From NCBI RefSeq assembly GCF_003254055.1, contig NZ_QKZT01000021.1, positions 2,221 through 66,220 on the forward strand: 64,000 bases of DNA. Direction: 5' to 3'. Position 1 is the stretch's first letter. Each line of letters starts with the position of its first letter. The DNA comes from Algoriphagus chordae. GTDB lineage: Bacteria > Bacteroidota > Bacteroidia > Cytophagales > Cyclobacteriaceae. The notes under the pieces are model-generated. The model was not told where the DNA came from and did not search any database. It saw nothing but the letters and a program-made list of their open reading frames with translations. Made by a program: the position numbers and the translations under genes. Positions 26,546-36,438 of the stretch are shown here, in pieces.

Positions 26546-27640
26546 CTACTCCACTCTGCTTTTAAGCAGTAATAATTGCACTGGATTTAATGGATCATTA
26601 GTAAATACATAGATATTCCGCTGATCTATCCCTTGTCTTCCTTTAGGATCAAATACTACTTTAAGCACTATGGATTCTCCTGGATTAAGTGAAGTTTTGG
26701 ACATCTCGAGTTTAAGGCATTCACAGTTTCCCTGTACTTTTTTTATTTCGAGCACTTGCTTACCTCTATTGCTAAGCACCACATTCTCCACCTTAATCTC
26801 ACTTGATTTGATGGTTTTCAAGTCAATTTCTCTAGGGTCGATTACTAACTGAGGAACTAGGTTCAAATCATCCTTGGCAAAAGGCGCATAATACTCAAAC
26901 ACATCAGCCAAAATCTCTAGCTGAATAAAACTGGTGCTATCCTTCCAGTTTACAGAAACCTGATCCTCAAAATACCCCAAATCATTTTTCATAGCCCCAT
27001 CATAATACACTTGAAGTAGGCCGCGGTCATTAGGCATTATAGAGTCTGTCAACTGTGAAACTTGGATATATTCTGGCCCAGCAAACTCTACGCTGTCCTT
27101 ATAAAAAGGCTTATCTCCAAAATTAAACACCTCCACCTGCTTCAGCTTTGGCTCATTGGTAAATACCTCTCCGACATTTACTTTGGAAAGTCGAAAGCCC
27201 AAATCTCCTTTTCGAGTTCTATAAGTCCCCTCTGGATCACTTGCTCTAGGAATAGCATTTCCTTCTATAAATAAAGTATCCTGAGTGCCTTCTAAATTGC
27301 CTTTCACGACGATCATCCTCGAGAAAAACCCAGCTCCTGAAGATGGATCAAATGAAACCTGCAAAGTCCCTGTCTCTCCTACCTCCAAGGTATCCTTGGT
27401 GTATTCCACTGTCGTACAACCACAGTCCGTCCAGACTTTCTCAATGAAAAAAAGAGAATCCTGGGTATGCGTAAAATGAAACTCCTCCAGTTGAGGACCT
27501 TGCTCTTCCAGCACTGTTCCCAAATCTGCTTTGTTGATCTCCCAAATCAATTTTGGAGTGACAGGTTCCTGAGCCTGTGCATGTTGGGCGGTAAAGCAAA
27601 GTAAAAGTAGTGCAAACAGAGAAAATGGAATTCGAATCAT
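26546..27640 (-). CDS. DUF1573 secreted protein
   Basis: A 364-residue secreted protein with a signal peptide ending near AQHAQAQ. Two DUF1573 (ASH-like Ig) modules are visible: one with KVWTDCGCTTVEY at residues about 65-80, the second with VQGNCECLKLE near 300. Such proteins are common in Bacteroidota envelopes and their function is unknown. It diverges from trpS with about 70 bases between them. Confidence 0.8.
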   Translation of the reverse strand: MIRIPFSLFALLLLCFTAQHAQAQEPVTPKLIWEINKADLGTVLEEQGPQLEEFHFTHTQDSLFFIEKVWTDCGCTTVEYTKDTLEVGETGTLQVSFDPSSGAGFFSRMIVVKGNLEGTQDTLFIEGNAIPRASDPEGTYRTRKGDLGFRLSKVNVGEVFTNEPKLKQVEVFNFGDKPFYKDSVEFAGPEYIQVSQLTDSIMPNDRGLLQVYYDGAMKNDLGYFEDQVSVNWKDSTSFIQLEILADVFEYYAPFAKDDLNLVPQLVIDPREIDLKTIKSSEIKVENVVLSNRGKQVLEIKKVQGNCECLKLEMSKTSLNPGESIVLKVVFDPKGRQGIDQRNIYVFTNDPLNPVQLLLLKSRVE

Positions 27641-27710
27641 AGTCGCAATTAACGCATAATTTCAAACGAATTATAGGCTGATTTACTTAATTTGCCGCAA
27701 ATTCAGACTA

Positions 27711-28685
27711 ATGGCAAGAGTACTTACAGGCATTCAAAGTAGCGGCAGACCTCATATGGGAAATATCCTAGGTGCGATCGTCCCTGCTATTGAACTGATC
27801 AAAGAGAACAAGGAAGAATCCTTCATTTTTATTGCAGACTTGCACTCCCTGACCACCTCCAAAGATGGTGAGCTAAGAAAGCAAAACACACTCGCTGTGG
27901 CTGCTGCTTGGCTGGCTTTTGGTTTAGATATCGAGCATACCACTTTCTATCGTCAGTCCAGAAGACCTGAGGTAGCGGAATTGACTTGGTACTTGAACTG
28001 CTTCACTCCTTTTCCCATGCTTGCCAATGCACATAGCTTCAAGGATAAGGCAGAAAAACTCTCAGATGTAAATGCTGGTCTATTCACCTACCCGGTATTG
28101 ATGACTGCTGATATTTTGCTCTATTCTGCAGATTTGGTTCCCGTGGGAAAAGATCAGATGCAGCATCTGGAAATGGCAAGGGATATCGCCTCCACATTCA
28201 ATAGAATAGTGGGAGAAGATATTTTGACCATACCTGAAGCTAGAATCGATGAGGTGGTAAAAACTATTCCTGGCACAGATGGTCAGAAGATGAGTAAGTC
28301 TTACAACAACTTCATTGATATTTTCCTTCCGGAAAAAGCATTAAAAAAGAATGTAAATAGCATCGTGACGGATAGTAAAGGTTTGGAAGAACCCAAAGAT
28401 CCGGATACAGATAATGTGTTTAAGCTGTACAGTCTGATCGCTTCAGAAGAGCAGACGAAGCAGATGCGAGCAAACTACGAAGCTGGTAATTATGGCTATG
28501 GCCACGCGAAGAAAGAATTATTGCAGTTGATCCTAGATAAGTACAGAAAAGAGCGTGAGCTTTTTGATTTCTATATGAATCATCCTGAGGAAATAGAAAT
28601 GAAACTTGCCGCTGGCGAAGAAAAAGCCAAGGCTGTAGGAGCTGAGATTCTGGATAAGGTAAGAATGAAGCTAGGCTTTAAGTAA
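27711..28685 (+). CDS. trpS: Tryptophanyl-tRNA synthetase
   Basis: Class I aminoacyl-tRNA synthetase that charges tRNA-Trp, 324 residues, a normal length for bacterial TrpS. GIQSSGRPHMGN carries the HIGH-type signature (PHMG) and GQKMSKSYNN carries KMSKS; both are intact. DLVPVGKDQMQHLE is another conserved TrpS block. TTAATTTG just upstream resembles the Bacteroidota -7 box with one mismatch. A strong bidirectional hairpin follows the gene. Confidence 0.96.
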   Translation: MARVLTGIQSSGRPHMGNILGAIVPAIELIKENKEESFIFIADLHSLTTSKDGELRKQNTLAVAAAWLAFGLDIEHTTFYRQSRRPEVAELTWYLNCFTPFPMLANAHSFKDKAEKLSDVNAGLFTYPVLMTADILLYSADLVPVGKDQMQHLEMARDIASTFNRIVGEDILTIPEARIDEVVKTIPGTDGQKMSKSYNNFIDIFLPEKALKKNVNSIVTDSKGLEEPKDPDTDNVFKLYSLIASEEQTKQMRANYEAGNYGYGHAKKELLQLILDKYRKERELFDFYMNHPEEIEMKLAAGEEKAKAVGAEILDKVRMKLGFK

Positions 28686-28699
28686 ACACTTAACCTTTG

Positions 28700-28740
28700 A
28701 GGTGTCATTTCGAAGGAGGAACGACTGAGAAATCTCCTCG
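28700..28740. repeat. Dispersed Bacteroidota intergenic repeat (single copy here)
   Basis: The stretch beginning GGTGTCATTTCGAAGGAGGA and ending with AAATCTCCTCG resembles a palindromic intergenic repeat seen widely in Bacteroidota genomes (recalled, not searched). GGAGG and CCTCC allow a small fold. It lies between the trpS stop and its terminator, and only one copy is in the window. Confidence 0.4.
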
Positions 28741-28763
28741 TAGGTTTTGAAATTATATTTTAT

Positions 28764-28800
28764 AAAAATGGCTCTGTCAGTATCTGACGGAGCCATTTTT
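28764..28800 (+). terminator. Terminator after trpS
   Basis: AAAAATGGCTCTGTCAG (28764-28780) and CTGACGGAGCCATTTTT (28784-28800) pair over 17 positions with one G-U wobble and a TAT loop, followed by ATT. The T-run on one side and A-run on the other make it a bidirectional Rho-independent terminator. Confidence 0.8.
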
Positions 28801-28854
28801 ATTACCGATCGTGCCTTTAGCACTCTGTGTAACTTTACTGTTCTTTATTACCCA

Positions 28855-29668
28855 GAATTCCATTCTGGGCAGTTAAAGGCCTTGCCTTTGGCAGGAGAAT
28901 TTAATTACCCTTCTGTATTCTTTGTGCCAAAGGCACAATCAGTAAAAACCCTGAATACAGCGAAGCGAAATTCAGGGGTAATAGGAAACCTTATACCTAA
29001 GAGTGCCAACGGCACGATCAGTATCTCACCCATTCAAATATGACACTTTGCAGAATTCTTCGAGCTCCTTGCGACTAGGCGGTTTAAGAATATGTACACA
29101 GTGTTTAGATCCTGCTTATGGGACTCTGTACAGCATCAGAGATTCATGCTATAAGAATTCCATTCTGGGCACAAACTGGCCTTGCCTTTGGCAGGAGAAT
29201 TTAATTACCCTTCTGTATACTTTGTGCCTAGGGCACAATCAGTAACAACCCTGAATACAGCGAAGCGAAATTCAGGGATAATAGGAAACCTAATACCTAA
29301 GAGTGCCAACGGTACGATCAGTATCTCACCCAATCAAAAATGAGCCTTTACGGAATTCTTTGAGCTCTTTGCGAAAAGAATATGTACACAGTGTTTAGAT
29401 CCTGCCTATGGGACTCTGTACAGCATCAGAGATTCATGCTATAAGAATTCCATTCTGAGCAGTTAAAGGCCTTGCCTTTGGCAGGAGAATTTAATTACCC
29501 TTCTGTATACTTTGTGCCAAAGGCACAATCAGTAAAAACCCTGAATACAGCAAAGCGAAATTCAGGGATAATAGGAAACCTTATACCTAAGAGTGCCAAC
29601 GGCACGATCAGTATCTCACCCATTCAAATATGACACTTTGCAGAATTCTTCGAGCTCCTTGCGACTTG
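28855..29668. repeat. Three tandem ~300-bp repeats rich in small hairpins
   Basis: Units start with GAATTCCATTCTG at 28855, 29155 and 29445, so the periods are 300 and 290 bases; the third unit is cut after about 224 bases. Units 1 and 3 are nearly identical, unit 2 is more diverged. Each contains small inverted repeats: GTGCC-AAA-GGCAC, GTGCC-AAC-GGCAC, CCCTGAAT/ATTCAGGG; unit 1 also has CTGTATTC/GAATACAG. Just left of unit 1, an inverted relative of the GTGCC module is at 28808-28825. No coding signal is convincing; the ORFs over this block differ between copies. It may be a REP-like cluster or a structured RNA. Confidence 0.75.
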
Positions 29669-29759
29669 GAGATGAAAAAATTAATAAAATTACCTACTCA
29701 GAAACAGGTCGATGCTAACACTGGTCGATGCCTTACCATTTCAGGGTAGATCATCAAAA

Positions 29760-31163
29760 TCACTTTTCTATCCGCTTCTCTAATTGCGTCGCTCCAAACA
29801 CCATTTTCTCTGAGTGTTCTCTAGCAATCTCCTTGATCTCTGCTACTTTATCAGGATTCTTTTCTGCCAAATCAAAACGCTCTGAAGGATCATGCCCTAA
29901 ATTATACAAAGTCAGTTTTTCAAGCTTCTCCAATTTCTCAGGATAACCAGCAGGATTGTTACTGTAGAAATAAAGTTTGAAATCTCCTTTGCGAACAGCA
30001 AATAGACGATCTCCATGGTAATAAAACATTTCATCCCGTGGAGTCGCATTCTCGCCTCTAAGTACAGGACCTAAGTCAAATCCATCATACACTCGGTCCT
30101 GAGGTAGTTTTGCACCAGCAAGTGTCGTGATTGTAGGTAATAAATCCAGCGTGCTTCCCATTTTCGAGATCAGCCCTGGCTTCACATTTCCTGGTCCCCA
30201 GATTACTGTTGGTACACGAACACCACCTTCATAGCTTGTTCCTTTGCCACCAAATAAAGATCCAGAGCTACCTCCCTGCTCATTATAAACTAACCAAGGG
30301 CCATTGTCTGAGGTGAAAATAACATAGGTGTTTTTGTCTAGCCCATTATCCTTCAATGCTCTCAGTACCTCTCCCACTGACCAATCAATCTCCTCTATCA
30401 CATCACCATATAATCCTCGCTCACTTTTCCCTTTGAAATCACCTGAGGCAAAAAGCGGAACATGAGGTAGAGAATGAGCTAAATACAGAAAGAATGGTTT
30501 GTCCTTGTTAGCTGTAATGAATTTCACAGCTTCTCCAGCGTACCTCTTGGTAATGGTGTTTTGGTCTGCTGGTCGCTCAATGATCTCGGTATCCCTCATC
30601 AATGGCACATTGAAATACTCGTATTTTGATTCGAGAAATGCCTGCGTGTGAGTCACATCATTAATACGATCCATGTCATTGCTATAGGGAATTCCAAAGT
30701 AAGAATCGAAGCCATGACTGGTTGGTAAGTATTGCGGTAAGTGCCCCAAATGCCATTTCCCAACTGCCGCGGTAGCGTAACCTTCTTTTTTAAGTAACGT
30801 GGCAATTGTGTTTTCATAGGCCGGAAGTCCACCGTCTGAATCAGGAAATAAGACTCGTCGCTTGTTGGAGTACATTCCCGTGCGAACAGGCATTCTTCCT
30901 GTTAAAATCGCAGATCTACTTGGAGTACATACATTCGCTGCTACATAGAAACTAGTCCACTTCTGCCCTTCCACTGCCATTTGATCGATATTAGGAGTCT
31001 TGATCGTGGGATGACCAAATGCCCCTAAATCTCCATAGCCCTGATCGTCTGTGAAAATTATAATGAAATTGGGTTTATCTCCCTGTTTACTTTGACTAAA
31101 TGCCAGAGGGGAAAAAGAGAGAAATAATACAAGCAGTTGGAGGAAAACTAAGGGTCTATGCAT
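29760..31163 (-). CDS. Family S1 sulfatase, secreted
   Basis: Hydrolyses sulfate esters after its cysteine is converted to formylglycine. The 467-residue protein has a signal peptide (MHRPLVFLQLLVLFLSFSPLAFSQ), the calcium site IIFTDDQGYGD and the catalytic signature NVCTPSRSA with C79; KWHLG and FTSDNGP blocks are also present. The start at 31163 was preferred over 31220 because it gives a clean signal peptide. It lies 77 bases after a second sulfatase gene, likely one operon. No anSME maturase gene is in the window. Substrate is unknown. Confidence 0.88.
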   Translation of the reverse strand: MHRPLVFLQLLVLFLSFSPLAFSQSKQGDKPNFIIIFTDDQGYGDLGAFGHPTIKTPNIDQMAVEGQKWTSFYVAANVCTPSRSAILTGRMPVRTGMYSNKRRVLFPDSDGGLPAYENTIATLLKKEGYATAAVGKWHLGHLPQYLPTSHGFDSYFGIPYSNDMDRINDVTHTQAFLESKYEYFNVPLMRDTEIIERPADQNTITKRYAGEAVKFITANKDKPFFLYLAHSLPHVPLFASGDFKGKSERGLYGDVIEEIDWSVGEVLRALKDNGLDKNTYVIFTSDNGPWLVYNEQGGSSGSLFGGKGTSYEGGVRVPTVIWGPGNVKPGLISKMGSTLDLLPTITTLAGAKLPQDRVYDGFDLGPVLRGENATPRDEMFYYHGDRLFAVRKGDFKLYFYSNNPAGYPEKLEKLEKLTLYNLGHDPSERFDLAEKNPDKVAEIKEIAREHSEKMVFGATQLEKRIEK

Positions 31164-31240
31164 AATTAGGTAAATAAAAATGGAAGATCGGGCATTAGAG
31201 AATGCTCCAGGATCTTCCATTGTAAATTAAAGAAAACGAC

Positions 31241-32794
31241 TTATTTCAGCACCACATCTTCTACTTTCTCATTCAAATCACCTCGAATAGTAGTATAATC
31301 ATTGACCATTTCTTCCAACTTATCTGGATTGGCCTCCGCAAGATTGTTGGTTTGCCCTATATCATCTGTGAGATTATATAATTGATATGCCTTATCATTT
31401 CCGATTTCAATATTGACAGACTTGATCTTTGCTGCGCCATTGTAAGGAGGAATCATAATCCACTCTCCCTTTCTCAAAGCTGTTCTTCCTGTAGCTTCCA
31501 ATATCAGCTCGGATCTACCAGTTTTTTTCTCACCAAAGAAAGCTGGCAAGAGATTTTCAGAATCCTCTGTAGTATCTGTACTTCCAGTCAAAGAAGCCAA
31601 AGAGCTAAGCAAATCAAGTTGACATACTAAGGCATCCGAAACCTGTGGCTGGATTTTCCCTTTCCAATACAGCATAAATGGCACTCGAGTTCCAGCTTCA
31701 AACAGACTGTACTTACCACCTCTCAATGGACCTGCAGGGGTATGATCCCCAAGCTTTTCTACCGCATCATCATAGTAGCCATCATTCAAGACTGGGCCAT
31801 TATCAGAAGTGAAAATGATCAGCGTATTGTCAAGCAAGCCTTCATCTTCCAAGGTTTTCATAAACTCCCCTACCATCCAATCAGCTTCCAAAATCACATC
31901 TCCTCTAGGCCCCATTCCTGATTTACCTTCAAATCTTGGGTGAGGAGTCCTTGGCACGTGTGGCTGCTGAAATGCATAGTAAAGAAAGAACGGGTTTTCT
32001 TTGTGGGACTTTACATAGCTTTGGGCTTTTTCTAAGAAATGATCAGCCATATCTACGTCTGACCACTTCGCAGCTTCTCCACCTTTCATATATCCTATCC
32101 TAGGAATGCCATTCACAATGCTATTATTATGGCCATGATGCCACTTCATCGTAGTTAGTTCAGGATTATCCTTTCCTGTTGGCTCCCCTTCAAAGTTCTC
32201 CTTGTAGCTTATTTCAATAGGGTCATTTGGATCCAAATTCACCACGTCACCATTTTCTATATACACTGTAGGCACTCGATCTTGAGTTGCGGCCATGATA
32301 TAGCTATAATCAAAGCCGACTTCATTTGGACTTGGGCTGATATGCTGATTCCAATCAACATTTCCGTCACCCAAACCTAGGTGCCATTTCCCTACTACTC
32401 CAGTTTGATAACCTTGTCCTCTTAGCATTTTGGGAATAGTCATCTGAGTTGTGCTGATTAGCAAAGGGGCCGTACCTGGAAGGATTTTGGCATCCTTATT
32501 CCTCCATGGATACACACCTGTCAGCAAGGCATATCTGCTTGGAGTACAGGTAGCCGAAGTGGCATAGCCGTTGGTGAATCGAATTCCACCATTTGCTATT
32601 TTGTCAATATTCGGAGTAGAAAGCTCAGTAGCTCCATAGGAGCTCAAATCACCATAGCCCAAGTCATCCATATAAATGATGACAATGTTTGGCTTTTTCA
32701 GCTCTGAATCAGTCTGTTCTTCTTTAGGGGAACTGCAGTTAAAAAACAGGGCAGCGCCAGTCAATCCTAGCAAAAGTTTACTCTTAAAACTCAT
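31241..32794 (-). CDS. Family S1 sulfatase lipoprotein
   Basis: A 517-residue sulfatase anchored as a lipoprotein: lipobox cysteine at residue 20 (LFFNCSS). It has IIYMDDLGYGD, the catalytic signature ATCTPSRYA with C83, KWHLGLG and FTSDNGPVLN. It is upstream of the other sulfatase in the same operon. The start at 32794 (MSFKSK) places the lipobox correctly; the frame extends seven codons further. Two co-expressed sulfatases suggest a multiply sulfated glycan as substrate. Confidence 0.88.
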   Translation of the reverse strand: MSFKSKLLLGLTGAALFFNCSSPKEEQTDSELKKPNIVIIYMDDLGYGDLSSYGATELSTPNIDKIANGGIRFTNGYATSATCTPSRYALLTGVYPWRNKDAKILPGTAPLLISTTQMTIPKMLRGQGYQTGVVGKWHLGLGDGNVDWNQHISPSPNEVGFDYSYIMAATQDRVPTVYIENGDVVNLDPNDPIEISYKENFEGEPTGKDNPELTTMKWHHGHNNSIVNGIPRIGYMKGGEAAKWSDVDMADHFLEKAQSYVKSHKENPFFLYYAFQQPHVPRTPHPRFEGKSGMGPRGDVILEADWMVGEFMKTLEDEGLLDNTLIIFTSDNGPVLNDGYYDDAVEKLGDHTPAGPLRGGKYSLFEAGTRVPFMLYWKGKIQPQVSDALVCQLDLLSSLASLTGSTDTTEDSENLLPAFFGEKKTGRSELILEATGRTALRKGEWIMIPPYNGAAKIKSVNIEIGNDKAYQLYNLTDDIGQTNNLAEANPDKLEEMVNDYTTIRGDLNEKVEDVVLK

Positions 32795-32939
32795 GATGTT
32801 ATGTTTATATATCATATTTAATCCTAAAATTCAGCATTCTTGATTCAGTATTCGACATTTACTATTCATTAAAAATTCGAAAGTAGAATGATTTATCCTG
32901 ACGAATGAAGCCCTTCAGCTCGTACTTTAACCAATAAAA

Positions 32940-35546
32940 TTACTCCGCAAGATTCACAACTATACTATCCGAATGATCGCTTTGCATAGTAAGCCCTGCA
33001 TACGTTTTCATCAAGCCTTTATCCTGATCTCTTACTTCTACTCTATACTTGTCAGCAGAAAACACTTTTGGCTGAAAACTAGCAGTATTGACAGGCATCG
33101 CGTATTCTAGTTCTCCTGTGGACTCATTGTAAACAGAAACTAGTGGATTTTCAACTCCCTCCAGATTCAAGGTTTTCAAATAGCCGACAGCTTTTCTAGC
33201 ATAATTATCTTTCTGCGAAACTGTAATAGGCCAGCCCTCATATTGTCCTTCAGGGTTAGCAATCGGATCAACGTTTCTTGGCCAGCATTCGATCTTCATC
33301 GTCCGAGCCTTCTTATCGAATGTGACTATTCCATAACCTGTCCCTCGATCATAAATTCGGGTAGGTGTGAAACCAGTTTTATAAGGATTGGCTACAGCCA
33401 TTACTGTCATTTTATTTCCAAAGCCATCTTCGAAATCTCCCGTATTTTTGGTTCCTCCTGGGAATGGCTCATGTCCTTCGGGCACCTGAGGCCACCAGCG
33501 TCTCGGCCATAGATTATTCAGTGCCGGCCCTCCAAAGGCATACCCAGAATCACGAAATTCCTCCACCCCATATTGCACAGTACTTGCCAAATGCTGATCT
33601 CCGGCGATATGTAGGGCAAAAGATTTACGAATAATTCTCACGGCCTTATCCCTGCCTTTTTGCGGCCAGCCATTCGAATCCATATCAGTAGTCGGCGCAT
33701 CACCATCCACGTACTCTCCCTTCTCAGGAGTAGGCAAACTAGGAACTATGCTATCAATGATACTTCCTTCCGGTAAAGTGGCTACAGTACAAAAGTTCGT
33801 CTGAGACAATACAGCTTTCATCTGAACTCCTGGATCCCATTGCGCGGTCCAACTTTCCAAGAAATCAAGTTGTCTTTTGCCTAGTAGCTGGGCATCTATA
33901 TCATAATACTTTTTGATGTCAAAATCAGGGTTCTGAATAAAGCCATTCATTACTTTTGCTTCCTTAGGCAGGACATTCTGCGGAGCAGATTTGAATTTTC
34001 TATCTTCCAAAATCGCAAAACTTACTCCGCCATACTCCCAATCTGTGTAATATACCTTAATCCCTTGCTTAATAGGAGTTGGATCAAAGGCATCTGGCAG
34101 ATGGCTAGTTTGAGTATCTTGAATCATATTCACCCATTCAGGAGGCATTTTGTAGCCACCCTGATCTTGGGCTATATAGCCCCAGCCTTCATCAGATGGC
34201 GCATGTTTACCTCCTTCACCCCATACATTCCCATGATATACATCATGATCATCAGGGATAATGGCTGTGGGTATGTTTCTAAAAATATCACGATATGACC
34301 AACCAAACATGTACCACTTGTGAAGGTAATCTAGGTACGACTTCTCCAAAGGACTGGTCTGAATACCAAATCCACCTGAACCCTCGTAGAACTGATCTCC
34401 GAGAAACAAGGCCATTTCAGGCTTGTGTTTTGCCACATGAATAGCTACTTCCTGATCAGGAAAACCATGGTCAGCATTGCAGCTAAAGACTGCTACTTTT
34501 AAGTCATCAGAAGATTTCGGCTGCGCCGCAATTTCACCATAAAAATAGAATTCCTGCGTTTTATCTTTTAGAGGAACATTCACCTGCACTCGATATGGAA
34601 TCATTTTCTTATGCTTCCAGTCATCTATCCTAAAATTGGCGATTCTTCCATTTGGATCAAGTGCTGAAGTTTGAGCCGTCTCCCATCCTGAACCTTTTTT
34701 GAGCTGAAGATCTACCTTAGTATTTGGAATCAGCTCCAACGGAGCGAGTTGTGCAGTTAATTTAAGACTGTTTTTGTGCAGTGTATATTGTGCAAAGAAA
34801 ATCGGCCCAAATACCTGATCGGCAGCTTCTACAATTTTATCGCCTTGGAATACCCAGTCTGAAAATGCCACTAGGCTGTTTGTGTCTTGTTCCTTCTTTG
34901 GACAGTTGGCGACTAAAGCCAAATTGCCCTGCAAGTCCTCTGGATCAATCCCATCAGCAGATAAAACCACTGTGCTGTTACTCGCAGTACCAGTAAGAGT
35001 CAACAGGTACTTCCCTTGCTTAAAAGTACTTTTAAGAGACAAATCAATAGCTTTAGATAAATCCAATTTATCCTCACTGAGCTTCTCCCCGATCATCAAC
35101 TGACCTGTTCCTGTGACACCAACATCCAAACCTTTTCCAAAAACGGCAGCAGAGCGATAGTCTTCGAAAATGCCTTTTGCACCTAACCTGAATCCAACAT
35201 AGACATCAGCATTGCCAATCAATCCTTTGTTGCTCCAGCTGATGCTTACCGACTGCTGAAAATCCTTGTTATTAGCACCCAACTGATGGGTAAGAATATG
35301 CAAAGCTCTATTGTTGCTGGAAATATTGCAGACTGCCTTGCCACCTACGATCTCCCAGTCTTGAAGTCTATTCCCCCAAAACTCTGGACCAATCCACTTC
35401 ATATCTGGCCAGTTTTCCCAGTTACTTTTAAATCCTGAAGTCTCAGGGGAAAGAAGTTTTTTGATGCTGGTAAATCCTTGAGAAAAGAAAAAAGGAGTCG
35501 AAAGGGAAGTTAAGGCCATGGCCTTGACAGCGGATCTGCGTTTCAT
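32940..35546 (-). CDS. PhoD-like phosphatase with large N-terminal beta domain
   Basis: An 868-residue exported phosphatase. The N-terminus MKRRSAVKAMAL looks like a weak Tat signal. Residues about 340-700 carry PhoD/metallophosphoesterase motifs: ALFLGDQFYEG, IPDDHDVYHGN, and a late HIAGDQHLAS. PhoD enzymes use calcium and iron to cut phosphoester or phosphodiester bonds. The first ~330 residues look like a jelly-roll domain (GNADVYVGFRLGAKG) not found in short PhoD proteins. It may cleave phosphate from external organic compounds. Confidence 0.75.
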   Translation of the reverse strand: MKRRSAVKAMALTSLSTPFFFSQGFTSIKKLLSPETSGFKSNWENWPDMKWIGPEFWGNRLQDWEIVGGKAVCNISSNNRALHILTHQLGANNKDFQQSVSISWSNKGLIGNADVYVGFRLGAKGIFEDYRSAAVFGKGLDVGVTGTGQLMIGEKLSEDKLDLSKAIDLSLKSTFKQGKYLLTLTGTASNSTVVLSADGIDPEDLQGNLALVANCPKKEQDTNSLVAFSDWVFQGDKIVEAADQVFGPIFFAQYTLHKNSLKLTAQLAPLELIPNTKVDLQLKKGSGWETAQTSALDPNGRIANFRIDDWKHKKMIPYRVQVNVPLKDKTQEFYFYGEIAAQPKSSDDLKVAVFSCNADHGFPDQEVAIHVAKHKPEMALFLGDQFYEGSGGFGIQTSPLEKSYLDYLHKWYMFGWSYRDIFRNIPTAIIPDDHDVYHGNVWGEGGKHAPSDEGWGYIAQDQGGYKMPPEWVNMIQDTQTSHLPDAFDPTPIKQGIKVYYTDWEYGGVSFAILEDRKFKSAPQNVLPKEAKVMNGFIQNPDFDIKKYYDIDAQLLGKRQLDFLESWTAQWDPGVQMKAVLSQTNFCTVATLPEGSIIDSIVPSLPTPEKGEYVDGDAPTTDMDSNGWPQKGRDKAVRIIRKSFALHIAGDQHLASTVQYGVEEFRDSGYAFGGPALNNLWPRRWWPQVPEGHEPFPGGTKNTGDFEDGFGNKMTVMAVANPYKTGFTPTRIYDRGTGYGIVTFDKKARTMKIECWPRNVDPIANPEGQYEGWPITVSQKDNYARKAVGYLKTLNLEGVENPLVSVYNESTGELEYAMPVNTASFQPKVFSADKYRVEVRDQDKGLMKTYAGLTMQSDHSDSIVVNLAE

Positions 35547-35666
35547 AGTCTAAGAGGTGGTGAAAAGGTAAATATGGGTTGTTTGCCCTAATAATCCTTG
35601 AAAAATGGGATAAATGGCTTTGCTTATTGGGTAGATTTTTTTTTACCCAAATTTTCAAGTCAACAA

Positions 35667-35698
35667 AAAAACCAATGAGCTTACACCCATTGGTTTTT
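35667..35698 (-). terminator. Terminator after the GMC oxidoreductase operon
   Basis: AAAAACCAATG (35667-35677) and CATTGGTTTTT (35688-35698) form a perfect 11-bp stem with a 10-base loop. On the minus strand it ends in GGTTTTTTTG, 30 bases after the stop codon at 35728. Confidence 0.8.
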
Positions 35699-35727
35699 CA
35701 TAAAATTCTAATTGGAGCTACAACTAA

Positions 35728-36435
35728 TTAGCCAATGATATTTGCATCATCATCCCACTCGATAATGGTACCTCTATCCTCAGGTTTCAGATACTGAGGA
35801 ATGTATTTTTCTTCCAGTTTCACCCCATGCTTATCCATTACCTCCTGTGGGATTCCATCCCAGGCATTTGGTGTATTACCCACATATCCCATGTACTTCC
35901 AACCCTCTGGGGTAGAGAAATAACCAGAACAGGTAAGATTACGAAGCATATTAAACCAGCGTACAGCTCCTTTGTAGGCTGGTTTTGCTGAGTCTGGCCA
36001 AGCTACTTCCTCCACGATCTCAATAACTTCAGGCTCACTAAGCTCATTGAATGGTTTGCCAAACTTCTCATCTGCTTCAAAATCCAACCACATCAAGCCA
36101 CCTCTCATAGGAGTTTGGTAATGCGGCATATCCTTCATGATAAATTCCATGAAATCAACTACTCCCAATTCGGTGGCAGCTGGAGATTCATCATCTTTTG
36201 GCATGATAATATCCACCATGACACTAAGCTTTTTACGCTCATCGTCCGTGAAAAACGTCTCGGAAAGCAACTCTTTATCCCGCTGCTTTTCTTCTTCTGT
36301 TCTACCACCAATAGTACCGCCAGAAAGCAAATCCCTGGCAGGTAATTTCTGCTGCTCAGGTGAACAGCCAGTAAATAATAAACCCGTACCGACCGAGCCG
36401 GTAAAGAGCAATTTTAGATTTTCTCTTCTGTTCAT
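35728..36435 (-). CDS. Gluconate 2-dehydrogenase subunit 3-family protein
   Basis: A 235-residue small subunit that partners GMC-type dehydrogenases. The N-terminus MNRRENLKLLFTG is a Tat-like signal, ending in a lipobox-like TGCS, so it is probably an exported, lipid-anchored protein. Its start lies 3 bases after the GMC stop, so the two are an operon. In known systems this subunit helps export and maturation of the flavin dehydrogenase subunit. Confidence 0.82.
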   Translation of the reverse strand: MNRRENLKLLFTGSVGTGLLFTGCSPEQQKLPARDLLSGGTIGGRTEEEKQRDKELLSETFFTDDERKKLSVMVDIIMPKDDESPAATELGVVDFMEFIMKDMPHYQTPMRGGLMWLDFEADEKFGKPFNELSEPEVIEIVEEVAWPDSAKPAYKGAVRWFNMLRNLTCSGYFSTPEGWKYMGYVGNTPNAWDGIPQEVMDKHGVKLEEKYIPQYLKPEDRGTIIEWDDDANIIG

Positions 36436-36438
36436 GGT

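Noticed and set aside
28747..29245. Two plus-strand ORFs (98 and 80 codons) over the tandem repeats
   Set aside because: They run through hairpin-rich repeats, do not keep frame between copies and resemble no protein.
28855..29668. CRISPR array
   Set aside because: Units are ~290-300 bases with no unique spacers; this is tandem duplication.
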